Positions 16,089-22,702 of a DNA stretch of 22,702 bases are shown piece by piece (within the stretch, counting starts at the first letter, position 1; each line of letters starts with the position of its first letter). The position numbers and the translations under genes were made by a program. The notes under the pieces were generated by a model. The model was not told the origin of the DNA. It did not search any database and saw only the letters and a program-made list of their open reading frames with translations. The stretch is from an uncultured Eubacteriales bacterium (GTDB lineage Bacteria; Bacillota; Clostridia; Oscillospirales; Oscillospiraceae): the NCBI GenBank assembly GCA_900549705.1, contig URPI01000017.1, forward strand, positions 1-22,702, in the 5' to 3' direction.

Positions 16089-17474
16089 TCAGACTGCGTG
16101 ACCCTTCCGCTTAATGACCTCAATCACTTCATCCACATACTTCTCGCAGATGTCGTGGTTCTCGGCTTCCACCATCACCCGGATGACGGGTTCCGTGCCG
16201 GACTCCCGCACCAGGATACGGCCACTGTCGCCCAGCTTGGCGGCAACGTCAGCCACCGCCGCCTGCACATCCTCGTCCTCCTGGGCATTGGCCTTGTTGG
16301 CAACCCGGATGTTCTTGAGCACCTGGGGATAGAAGGTGAAGCCCTTGCACAGCTCGCTGAGGCTCTGCTTCTTCTCCATCATCACTTCCATCACCATCAG
16401 GCTGGTGAGAATGCCGTCACCGGTGGAGGCGTGCTTGGAGAAGATGATGTGTCCGCTCTGCTCGCCGCCCAGGCGGTTGTTGTTGAGCATCATGTGCTCA
16501 TACACATATTTGTCGCCCACCTTGGTCTTGGCATATTCAATGCCAAGCTCGTCAAAGGCCTTATACAGGCCGAAATTGCTCATAATGGTGGTAACCACGG
16601 TGTTGCCGGGGAGCATTCCCTTTTCCTTCATATACTTGCCGCAGACATACAGGATATGGTCGCCGGTGACCACATTGCCCTTGTCGTCCACGCACAGGCA
16701 GCGGTCGGCATCGCCGTCAAAGGCAAAGCCCACATCCAGGCCGTTGTCCACCACCAGCTTTTGCAGCCCTTCAATGTGGGTGGAGCCGGCATTCTTGTTG
16801 ATGTTATAGCCATCCGGTTCTGCGTTAATCACATAGGTCTTGGCACCCAGGGCATCAAACACATTCTTTGCAATGTTCCAGGAGCTGCCGTTGGCGCAGT
16901 CCAAGCCAACCCGCTTGCCCTTGAAGGAGTACATTCCCAGGCTGATGAGGTAGCCCACATAGCGGTTACGGCCTGCCACATAGTCCACGGTGCGTCCAAT
17001 CTGATCCCGCTTTGCCAGGGGCAGTTCCTCCCAATGGCGGTCAAAAGCAAACAAATCCCCATCCAGATAGGCTTCCACCAGGCGAATCACAGACTCGTCC
17101 ATCTTTTCACCGGAGCTGTTAATCAGCTTGATGCCATTGTCATAATAGGGATTGTGGCTGGCAGAAATCATAATGCCGCAGTCAAAATTATCGGTGCGTG
17201 CCACATAGGCCACCGAGGGGGTGGTGGTAACGTGGAGCAGGTAGGCATCGGCACCGGATGCCACCAGGCCGCCCACCAGGCTATACTCAAACATATAGCT
17301 GGAGCGGCGGGTATCCTTGCCGATGACAATGCGGGCGGGCTGGTCGGAACCGGCACGATGCTTCAGCTGGCAATAGTACCAGCCCAGGAAACGACCCACC
17401 TTGAAGGCGTGGTCAGCAGTCAAGTTGCAGTTGGCTTCTCCCCGGAAGCCGTCCGTTCCAAAATATTTACCCAT
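16089..17474 (-). CDS. glmM: Phosphoglucosamine mutase
   Basis: GlmM interconverts glucosamine-6-phosphate and glucosamine-1-phosphate, a cytoplasmic step toward UDP-GlcNAc for peptidoglycan. From ATG 17472-17474 the protein has 461 residues, slightly longer than the usual 445-450. It opens with the family's MGKYFGTDGFRGEAN. The phosphoserine loop is ISASHNP (103-109, Ser106), the magnesium loop DGDADR (253-258), the sugar-specificity loop GGEQSGH (336-342), and the phosphate-binding loop RESGTEP (423-429). The frame extends 17 codons upstream into the preceding gene, but this ATG has AGGAG at the right distance and matches the family N-terminus. The start lies 11 bases after the stop of the upstream gene, so the two form an operon. 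All catalytic residues are intact. Confidence 0.97.
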   Translation of the reverse strand: MGKYFGTDGFRGEANCNLTADHAFKVGRFLGWYYCQLKHRAGSDQPARIVIGKDTRRSSYMFEYSLVGGLVASGADAYLLHVTTTPSVAYVARTDNFDCGIMISASHNPYYDNGIKLINSSGEKMDESVIRLVEAYLDGDLFAFDRHWEELPLAKRDQIGRTVDYVAGRNRYVGYLISLGMYSFKGKRVGLDCANGSSWNIAKNVFDALGAKTYVINAEPDGYNINKNAGSTHIEGLQKLVVDNGLDVGFAFDGDADRCLCVDDKGNVVTGDHILYVCGKYMKEKGMLPGNTVVTTIMSNFGLYKAFDELGIEYAKTKVGDKYVYEHMMLNNNRLGGEQSGHIIFSKHASTGDGILTSLMVMEVMMEKKQSLSELCKGFTFYPQVLKNIRVANKANAQEDEDVQAAVADVAAKLGDSGRILVRESGTEPVIRVMVEAENHDICEKYVDEVIEVIKRKGHAV

Positions 17475-17485
17475 AAGTTTCTCCT

Positions 17486-18145
17486 TTACTGGTGCTTGGC
17501 AACAACAACGCCGCCGGTCTTCCAAATATGATTGGCAGGAACAACCCCCCGGACACAGGAGGTGGGATAGATGTTGGTATGGCGGCCCACGACCGTACCG
17601 GGATTCAGCACGCTGTTGCAGCCCACCTCTACGAAATCGCCCAGCATGGCACCGAACTTCTTCAGTCCTGTGGGCATCTGCTCCTTGCCGTCCTTTACCA
17701 CCACCAGGGTCTTATCCGACTTCACGTTGGAGGTCACGCTGCCCGCCCCCATGTGGGATTTATAGCCCAGAATGCTGTCGCCCACATAATTATAGTGAGG
17801 AGTCTGGACATTATCAAAAAGGATTACGTTTTTCAGCTCCACAGAGTTGCCTACCACGCAATTTTCCCCCACCAGGGCGCTGCCCCGGACAAAGGCACAG
17901 TGGCGCACTTCGGTACCTGCGCCGATGATGCAGGGGGCACCCAGATAGGCGGTGGGTGCCACCGTTGCCGTCCGATGTACCCAGACCTGGGGACTGACCT
18001 CTTGGTAGTCATCCCCCAACGTGCTGCCCAGCTGCACAATAAAATCCTTGATGCCCTTCAGCGCTTCCCAGGGATAAGTGAACTGTTCCAGATAACTTTT
18101 GGCCTGGGTGTGTTCAAGGTCATAGAGCTCCTGAATCGTAACCAT
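17486..18145 (-). CDS. Left-handed beta-helix acetyltransferase resembling the GlmU C-terminal half
   Basis: This 219-residue protein has an N-terminal segment of about 50 residues, then hexapeptide repeats of a left-handed beta-helix (about 54-205). The stretch NSVELKNVILFDNVQTPHYN (100-119) followed by YVGDSILGYKSHMGAGSVTS (120-139) aligns by eye with the acetyltransferase site of GlmU. His117 falls at the catalytic histidine (in E. coli GlmU, the His before a Y[IV]GD motif). The pyrophosphorylase half of GlmU is missing. It lies directly upstream of glmM, whose product, glucosamine-1-phosphate, is the acetyl acceptor of GlmU. It therefore probably makes N-acetylglucosamine-1-phosphate or acts on a related sugar phosphate. 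Relatives are often labelled UDP-GlcNAc pyrophosphorylase, which this chain cannot be by itself. The start ATG 18143-18145 has AAAGGAG upstream on the minus strand. The fold is secure; the exact substrate is inferred. Confidence 0.85.
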   Translation of the reverse strand: MVTIQELYDLEHTQAKSYLEQFTYPWEALKGIKDFIVQLGSTLGDDYQEVSPQVWVHRTATVAPTAYLGAPCIIGAGTEVRHCAFVRGSALVGENCVVGNSVELKNVILFDNVQTPHYNYVGDSILGYKSHMGAGSVTSNVKSDKTLVVVKDGKEQMPTGLKKFGAMLGDFVEVGCNSVLNPGTVVGRHTNIYPTSCVRGVVPANHIWKTGGVVVAKHQ

Positions 18146-18196
18146 AAAATTGCTCCTTTCGGAAATTGCAGAATCATTTTATATATTTCTGTGCCA

Positions 18197-18225
18197 ACTA
18201 TACATCAGCCAATGGATGTTGTCAA
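18197..18225 (-). promoter_or_regulatory. Sigma-A promoter of the acetyltransferase-glmM operon
   Basis: On the minus strand TTGACA (18220-18225) is a perfect -35 box, the spacer is 17 bases, and TATAGT (18197-18202) is the -10. The start codon lies about 50 bases downstream with its own AAAGGAG site. Strong constitutive expression is expected for a cell-wall precursor operon. Confidence 0.85.
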
Positions 18226-18351
18226 TGAAAAAATCCAATTCTTATAAAATTCAACATTTTCTTTGCACATTTCAACACAATCAAGTTATCATCTATCCAT
18301 GAATCGCCGGTTCTAGCCGTCCCGTCCCAGGCATATTCTGAACTAAACCAT

Positions 18352-18371
18352 GGCAGGAGCCTACTCCTGCC
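18352..18371 (+). promoter_or_regulatory. Hairpin just upstream of the spoIVA ribosome binding site
   Basis: A perfect 8-bp stem, GGCAGGAG (18352-18359) with CTCCTGCC (18364-18371), closes on the four-base loop CCTA. It ends five bases before the AGGAGG site (18376-18381). The 3' arm CTCCTG could instead pair with the true AGGAG site, so it might modulate translation or stabilise the 5' end. It may also be incidental. No convincing sigma-E promoter could be fixed between 18226 and 18351; a CATATTCT at 18332 is only a weak -10 candidate. Confidence 0.45.
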
Positions 18372-18387
18372 GGACAGGAGGCTCTTG

Positions 18388-19851
18388 ATGGAGGAAATCT
18401 ATTCGGAAATTGCCGCAAGAACCGGCGGCAATATCTATATCGGTGTGGTGGGACCGGTGCGAACCGGAAAATCCACCCTGGTCAAGCGAATCATGGAGGA
18501 ATTGGTGATTCCCGCCATTGAGGAGCCATATCGCCGGGAGCGCGCCCGGGATGAGCTGCCCCAGAGCGGTTCCGGCAAAACCATTATGACCACCGAACCG
18601 AAGTTTGTGCCGGAGGAGGCGGTGGAAATCTCCCCGGACGGTACATCCCGCCTGCGGGTGCGGATGATTGACAGCGTGGGCTACATGGTAGACGGCGCGG
18701 TGGGGGCGGAAGAAAACGGCGTTCCCCGCATGGTGACAACCCCCTGGTATGACCAGGAAATTCCCATGACCCAGGCGGCAGAGCTGGGCACCAAAAAGGT
18801 GATGGAGGAGCACTGCTCCATCGGCCTGGTGCTCACCACCGACGGCAGCATTGCGGACCTTCCCCGCGCCAGTTATGTTCCGGCAGAGCGCCGAGCCATT
18901 CTGGACATGAAGGCCACGGGCAAGCCCTTTTTGGTGGTGGTGAACAGCCGGGAGCCGGGGGGCGAACTGGCAAAAGCGGTGGAGCGGTATATTGCAAAGG
19001 AGTACGGACTCCGGCCATATGTTGCCGATTGCCAGAGCTTGGACAAACCCGGCATCGCCGGACTTTTCCAGGCGGTGCTGGCCGCCTTCCCCATGACGGA
19101 GCTGCGGGTGTTCCTGCCCCGGTGGCTGGATGCTCTGGAAGCGGAACATCCGGTAAAAACAGCGCTGTACCAGAGTCTCCTCCAGCGAGCCGGTGAAATC
19201 ACCGACTTGGGGCAGGCCGAGCAGGCACTGGCTCCCCTGGCAGCTTTGGAGCTGGTGCAGGACTACAGTCTGCGCAGCGTGGATTTCGGCAGCGGCGTGG
19301 TCAGCTGCACCATCATTTTGCCAGAGGCGCTGTTTTATGAGATTCTCAGCAGCCGGGCAGGCATCCCCATCCAGAATGATGCTGCACTGATAAACCTGCT
19401 GTCCGAGCTGTCAGAAATCCGGCGGGAGTACGATAAAATTTCCGCGGCTCTCGCCTCCGTCAAGGCCACCGGCTATGGCGTGGTGATGCCCACGGCGGAG
19501 GAAATGAAGCTGGAGAAACCGGAAATCCTCAAACGGGGCGGCTCCTATGGGGTACGGCTGAAGGCCGGCGCACCCTCCATCCACATGATGCGCGTGGACA
19601 TCGACACAGAAATCAGCCCCATGGTGGGGGACGAGAAGCAGAGCCAGCAGCTTATTGACTATCTCAAGGACGAAAACCCGGACAATCTGTGGCAGAGCAA
19701 CATCTTCGGCAAATCGGTGTATGACCTGATTCAAGACGGGTTGAACGCCAAGCTCACCCGAATGCCGGAGGATGTCCGGGGCAAATTCCGGGGTACGCTG
19801 ACCCGGATTGTCAACGAGGGTGCCAACGGACTGATTTGTCTGATTATCTAA
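18388..19851 (+). CDS. spoIVA: Stage IV sporulation protein A, spore coat morphogenetic ATPase
   Basis: SpoIVA polymerises on the outer forespore membrane using ATP and forms the basement layer of the spore coat; in Bacillus it is recruited by SpoVM and needed for coat and cortex assembly. The 487-residue length is close to B. subtilis SpoIVA (492). Visible are RTGGNIYIGVVG (11-22), the Walker A loop GPVRTGKST (22-30), the family segment GKTIMTTEPKFVPEEA (63-78) and Walker B-like MIDSVGY (93-99). Others are APSIHMM in the C-terminal third and the terminal IVNEGANGLICLII, matching the end of the Bacillus protein. ATG 18388 is chosen over the TTG one codon upstream because it sits six bases after AGGAGG. 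It is divergent from the acetyltransferase-glmM operon. In this group of bacteria it is expected to be under mother-cell control (sigma-E). Confidence 0.98.
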   Translation: MEEIYSEIAARTGGNIYIGVVGPVRTGKSTLVKRIMEELVIPAIEEPYRRERARDELPQSGSGKTIMTTEPKFVPEEAVEISPDGTSRLRVRMIDSVGYMVDGAVGAEENGVPRMVTTPWYDQEIPMTQAAELGTKKVMEEHCSIGLVLTTDGSIADLPRASYVPAERRAILDMKATGKPFLVVVNSREPGGELAKAVERYIAKEYGLRPYVADCQSLDKPGIAGLFQAVLAAFPMTELRVFLPRWLDALEAEHPVKTALYQSLLQRAGEITDLGQAEQALAPLAALELVQDYSLRSVDFGSGVVSCTIILPEALFYEILSSRAGIPIQNDAALINLLSELSEIRREYDKISAALASVKATGYGVVMPTAEEMKLEKPEILKRGGSYGVRLKAGAPSIHMMRVDIDTEISPMVGDEKQSQQLIDYLKDENPDNLWQSNIFGKSVYDLIQDGLNAKLTRMPEDVRGKFRGTLTRIVNEGANGLICLII

Positions 19852-19863
19852 AAAAGCGGCTTT

Positions 19864-19899
19864 GCGCCCACGGCTTACCAGTGCCGTGGGCGCTTCCTT
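19864..19899 (+). terminator. Probable terminator of spoIVA
   Basis: A perfect 11-bp GC-rich stem, GCGCCCACGGC (19864-19874) with GCCGTGGGCGC (19883-19893), has an 8-base loop and is followed by TTCCTT. It begins 13 bases after the spoIVA TAA. The T tract is weak, but position and stem strength support termination. Confidence 0.75.
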
Positions 19900-19933
19900 A
19901 ATGATTTCTTCAAATTTGAGGACAGAAAAACCC

Positions 19934-19962
19934 TTTACCCCTGGAGGAAAACATGGTAAAAT
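19934..19962 (+). promoter_or_regulatory. Candidate promoter of the yfhO-like gene
   Basis: TTTACC (19934-19939, four of six matches to TTGACA), a 17-base spacer and TAAAAT (19957-19962). It lies between the spoIVA terminator and the next gene, about 60 bases before its ATG. It would also drive trmD, which overlaps that gene. Confidence 0.6.
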
Positions 19963-20021
19963 AACGGGAAGCAACCCTATCATACGCTCCCTGGGGGCGA
20001 ATATCACTGGGAGGAACCCAA

Positions 20022-22496
20022 ATGGATTTAACACAAAAGACCCGTCTGCAAGGCAGCTGGCGCAATCACCTGCTGGCCTTTCTGATACCGTTCTGCGGAA
20101 TGCTGCTGGTGATGCTGGTGTGCGGCTATCACCCCTTCGGCACCTCCGCCATGCTGTATTCGGATAACTATCACCAGTACTATCCCTTCTTCGCGGCCTT
20201 CCGCCGGGCGCTGCGCAGCGGAAGCAGCCTGCTGTACAGCTGGGACGTGGGCATGGGTGTGGACTATCTGGGGCTGATTGCCTACTACCTGGGCAGTCCC
20301 CTGAACCTGCTGAGCGTGCTGGTGCCGGACAGTCAGGTACTCAATTTCTATTGTATGCTGGTGCCCATCCGGCTGGGGCTGGCAGGGCTGTTTTTCAGCA
20401 TTTTCCTGCGGCGAATTTTCCAGCGGGAGGACATTTCCATTGCCCTGTTCGGCAGCTTCTACGCCCTGTGTGCCTGGGCGCTGGGCTATCAGTGGAATGT
20501 GATGTGGATGGACAGCTTTGCCCTGCTGCCTCTCATCATGCTGGGCATGGTGCAGCTGCTGCGGGAGAAAAAGTTCATCCTCTACACCCTGACCCTGGCA
20601 TTGGGGGTCATTGCAAACTACTATATCGGCCTGTTTCTGTGCTTCTTTGTTTTCCTCAGCTTCTTCTGCTACGAAATCTGCTGCCCCAAGGGCATGAAGG
20701 GCTTCTTCGGGGATTTGGTTCGCATCGGGCTATACTCCCTGCTGGCGCTGGGCATGACGGCAATTCTCACCGTTACCGCTCTGGCCGCACTGCAAACCAC
20801 GCAATCCAGCGTCAATCAGTTCCCCACCGGCTTCCGGCTGAATATTGCCTCCACACAGGATTTCCGGGGGCTGCTGGATGCCATGCGTCAGGTGGCAGGC
20901 AACATGGGCGGCGGCATCACCCCCACCTTCAAAGAGGGGCTGCCCAACCTCTACTGCGGTGTGGGCACCATTTTGCTGGGCTTCCTGTTTCTGCTGTCCT
21001 GGGACGTGAAGTGGAAGGAAAAGCTCTGTGCCCTGTTCCTGCTGGTGTTTTTCAATGTCAGCTTCATCATCCGGCAGTTAGACTATGTCTGGCATGGCTT
21101 CCATTTCCCCAACATGATTCCCTATCGGTTCAGCTTTCTCTATAGCTTTGTGCTGTTGGTGGTGGCCTACCGCGCCTGGACACTGCGCCGGAAATTTGAC
21201 CCCTTGCAGGTGGTGGCCGCGGGGCTGCTGACGGCGGCGGTGCTGTGCTGCAACAACGATATTCTGAAAACCCAAAGCATCAGCCTGTTCGGCACCGTGC
21301 GGGAAGTGCATCTGTATATCATCTATAACGCATTTTTCTTTACCCTGTTCTTTGTCATCCTGCTGTTAGGCTCCCTGAAACCGAAACAGAAGGAGGACAC
21401 CCCGGAGGAAACCCTGCGCGTGCGCCGCGCTACCCGCAGGCACTATAAGGTTGCCAAGCGCTGCCTGTGCAGTGTGCTTGCATTGGAGCTGGCAGCAACT
21501 CTGTGCGCCTTTGGTTATTATTTCCCCGGCACCAATGTCACCGACTACCCCAGGGGGACGGAATATGCTGCCTCCATGATTCGCTATATGCAGGAGCGGG
21601 AGCAGGACACCCTGTTCTACCGGGCGGAAACCGCTCACTCCCAGACCCTCAACGATGGTGCGCTGAACGGCTACAGCGGTATTTCCGCCTTTACCAGCTC
21701 CGCCAATGTCCACATCACCGAGTTTATGAAGGCACTGGGCTATGGAGCAAAAAACACCTATAACCGCTATTGCTTTGAAGAAAGCTCACCGGTAGCAAAC
21801 CTGTTCCTGAATCTGAAATACATGATTGAGCGGGAGGGGCGAGACCGGAACAGCTCCGTCTTTGAGGAGGTTCACCACTACGGCCAGGTATATCTATACC
21901 GCAACACCGCCTACCTCCCCTTGGGCTTCCTGGCAGAAAGCCAGCTGGCACAGGTGGATTTTCTCTCCGGTGACAATTCCTTTGGCTTCCAAAATGAGCT
22001 GTTCCGGGCGGCAACGGGTGTTACAGAGGATGTGTGGCATGAAATTTCCAACAACTACCGGGACATCTACGGCAGCGGCATTGAGGTCACCGAGCAGAGC
22101 AGCAACGGCTTCTGCCGCTACAGCGATGCTCCCTCCGGCGGCAACATCATCTATTCGTATGTAGCCGACCGGGATGGCTTTGCCTGTGTCCGGCTGGATT
22201 TGCCCAAACGCAACAGTTTCTATGTGGCCGTCAACGGCGTGGAGCTGTACCGGGAGGACATCTCCGACGAGCTGATCTTCGCCTCCGAGCTGGTGGACGT
22301 GGAGGTCTACGCAGACGGTGCGTGCATCGGCAAGATCAAAGAGGTGCTGGACTACCCCGGCAACAGCGTCTACGTCGTGCAGGGGGAACGGGAGTACCTG
22401 ATCCCCGCGGTGAAGGAATTCATTCTTTCCACCGATCTGGAAAGAAATCAGATGCAGGTGAAACTGCTGAAGGGAATGGCAAGCGATGAGGATTGA
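20022..22496 (+). CDS. YfhO-family polytopic membrane protein (GT-C-like)
   Basis: This 824-residue protein belongs by sequence style to the YfhO family, large membrane proteins with a GT-C glycosyltransferase-like fold. In Bacillus, YfhO works with a lipid-linked sugar synthase in decorating surface polymers; the substrate here is unknown. Residues 18-35 form the first span. The following outer loop has LYSDNYHQYYPFF with Asp48, the type of acidic residue expected in GT-C active sites, then SWDVGMGVDYLGLIAYYLGSP. About a dozen spans run to about residue 500, with basic internal loops such as KPKQKE. From about 500 to 824 is a soluble, probably extracytoplasmic beta-rich domain. ATG 20022 has GGGAGG seven bases upstream. 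No sugar-transferase partner is visible in the window. The last 11 bases overlap trmD. Confidence 0.88.
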   Translation: MDLTQKTRLQGSWRNHLLAFLIPFCGMLLVMLVCGYHPFGTSAMLYSDNYHQYYPFFAAFRRALRSGSSLLYSWDVGMGVDYLGLIAYYLGSPLNLLSVLVPDSQVLNFYCMLVPIRLGLAGLFFSIFLRRIFQREDISIALFGSFYALCAWALGYQWNVMWMDSFALLPLIMLGMVQLLREKKFILYTLTLALGVIANYYIGLFLCFFVFLSFFCYEICCPKGMKGFFGDLVRIGLYSLLALGMTAILTVTALAALQTTQSSVNQFPTGFRLNIASTQDFRGLLDAMRQVAGNMGGGITPTFKEGLPNLYCGVGTILLGFLFLLSWDVKWKEKLCALFLLVFFNVSFIIRQLDYVWHGFHFPNMIPYRFSFLYSFVLLVVAYRAWTLRRKFDPLQVVAAGLLTAAVLCCNNDILKTQSISLFGTVREVHLYIIYNAFFFTLFFVILLLGSLKPKQKEDTPEETLRVRRATRRHYKVAKRCLCSVLALELAATLCAFGYYFPGTNVTDYPRGTEYAASMIRYMQEREQDTLFYRAETAHSQTLNDGALNGYSGISAFTSSANVHITEFMKALGYGAKNTYNRYCFEESSPVANLFLNLKYMIEREGRDRNSSVFEEVHHYGQVYLYRNTAYLPLGFLAESQLAQVDFLSGDNSFGFQNELFRAATGVTEDVWHEISNNYRDIYGSGIEVTEQSSNGFCRYSDAPSGGNIIYSYVADRDGFACVRLDLPKRNSFYVAVNGVELYREDISDELIFASELVDVEVYADGACIGKIKEVLDYPGNSVYVVQGEREYLIPAVKEFILSTDLERNQMQVKLLKGMASDED

Positions 22497-22702
22497 CATT
22501 CTGACGCTGTTTCCCGACACGCTGGGGGATGTGCTTTCCGAAAGCATTCTGGGGCGCGCGCAGGAGCGGGGATATATTTCCATCGAAGCCCACCAGATAC
22601 GGGACTACACCGCAAACAAGCAGAATCAGGTGGACGACTATCCCTATGGCGGCGGGCGCGGCGCGGTGATGCAGTGCGACCCGCTCTATCGCTGCTGGGC
22701 GG
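22486..22702 (+). CDS. trmD: tRNA (guanine-N1-)-methyltransferase TrmD, 3' end outside window
   Basis: TrmD methylates N1 of G37 next to the anticodon of certain tRNAs, preventing frameshifting. The 72 visible residues start MRIDILTLFPDTLGDVL and contain the family segments SILGRAQERG, IRDYT and QVDDYPYGGGRGAVM. The common family form of the glycine loop is GGGAGMVM; the Arg variant here fits my recollection of Clostridia. ATG 22486 lies within the end of the yfhO-like gene in another frame, with AGGGA about ten bases upstream. It is expected to be co-transcribed with that gene. The frame is open to the right edge, so only the N-terminal third is present. Confidence 0.95.
   Translation, partial: MRIDILTLFPDTLGDVLSESILGRAQERGYISIEAHQIRDYTANKQNQVDDYPYGGGRGAVMQCDPLYRCWA

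Noticed and set aside
16078..16090. 13-base palindrome GATACAATGTATC at the end of glmM
   Set aside because: It is short, partly within the stop codon region and away from any promoter; it is likely incidental.
16098..17531. 477-codon plus-strand frame opposite glmM
   Set aside because: It is His/Val/Ala-rich without domains, while the minus strand carries all GlmM catalytic motifs. It is a shadow frame.
17492..18247. 251-codon plus-strand frame opposite the acetyltransferase gene
   Set aside because: It overlaps a clear hexapeptide-repeat gene and the sigma-A promoter of that operon, and has no recognisable domain.
18226..18351. Sigma-E or sigma-K promoter for spoIVA
   Set aside because: One is expected biologically, but no pair of boxes at proper spacing could be fixed by eye. 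CATATTCT at 18332 lacks a matching -35.
1..22702. tRNA, rRNA, insertion sequences, integrases, attachment sites or prophage genes
   Set aside because: No cloverleaf, rRNA core sequence, transposase or integrase motif was seen in any frame.

Overview
The window looks like chromosomal DNA from a spore-forming member of the Clostridia, probably a gut Oscillospiraceae/Ruminococcaceae-type bacterium. The reasons are an unmistakable spoIVA (spore coat basement ATPase), a moderately GC-rich composition, strong GGAGG ribosome binding sites, TTGACA/TATAAT-like promoters, and a clostridial-style TrmD N-terminus. The lineage is inferred from gene content and style; no rRNA or tRNA gene was seen.

Layout. 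Bases 1-10433 hold the 3' part of one giant gene. It encodes more than 3475 residues of a probable secreted or surface protein: acidic Thr-Glu-Pro repeats, a linker, then several beta-helix sections rich in GG-[LFI]-VG (GLUG-like) rungs, and about 700 C-terminal residues without them. A strong terminator follows. A leftward ogt-type DNA alkyltransferase gene comes next, preceded by the in-frame tail of an unidentified broken gene. Bases 11278-15987 carry two tandem, homologous modules. Each has a promoter (TTGAAG-N17-TAAAAT), an ECF-like sigma factor gene with a non-ATG start, and an ATGA-overlapping gene for a single-span membrane protein (putative anti-sigma/sensor). The two membrane proteins share almost nothing except a short N-terminus and a transmembrane segment that is nearly identical in DNA. 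The second also carries two DxNGDG calcium-binding-like modules.

Bases 16089-18225 are a leftward two-gene operon behind a near-consensus promoter. It contains a stand-alone left-handed beta-helix acetyltransferase resembling the C-terminal half of GlmU, then glmM. Together they could make N-acetylglucosamine-1-phosphate for the wall precursor UDP-GlcNAc. spoIVA follows rightward with its own terminator. A YfhO-family polytopic membrane protein (GT-C-like, linked in Bacillus to cell-surface polymer glycosylation) comes next, and the 5' end of trmD overlaps its last 11 bases and runs off the right edge.

Much of the window therefore concerns the cell envelope: a giant surface protein, two membrane-coupled sigma switches, amino-sugar precursor synthesis, spore coat assembly and a surface glycosylation-type protein. 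The least explained parts are the duplicated sigma/membrane-sensor modules and the giant protein. A regulatory link between them is possible but is not shown by the sequence.
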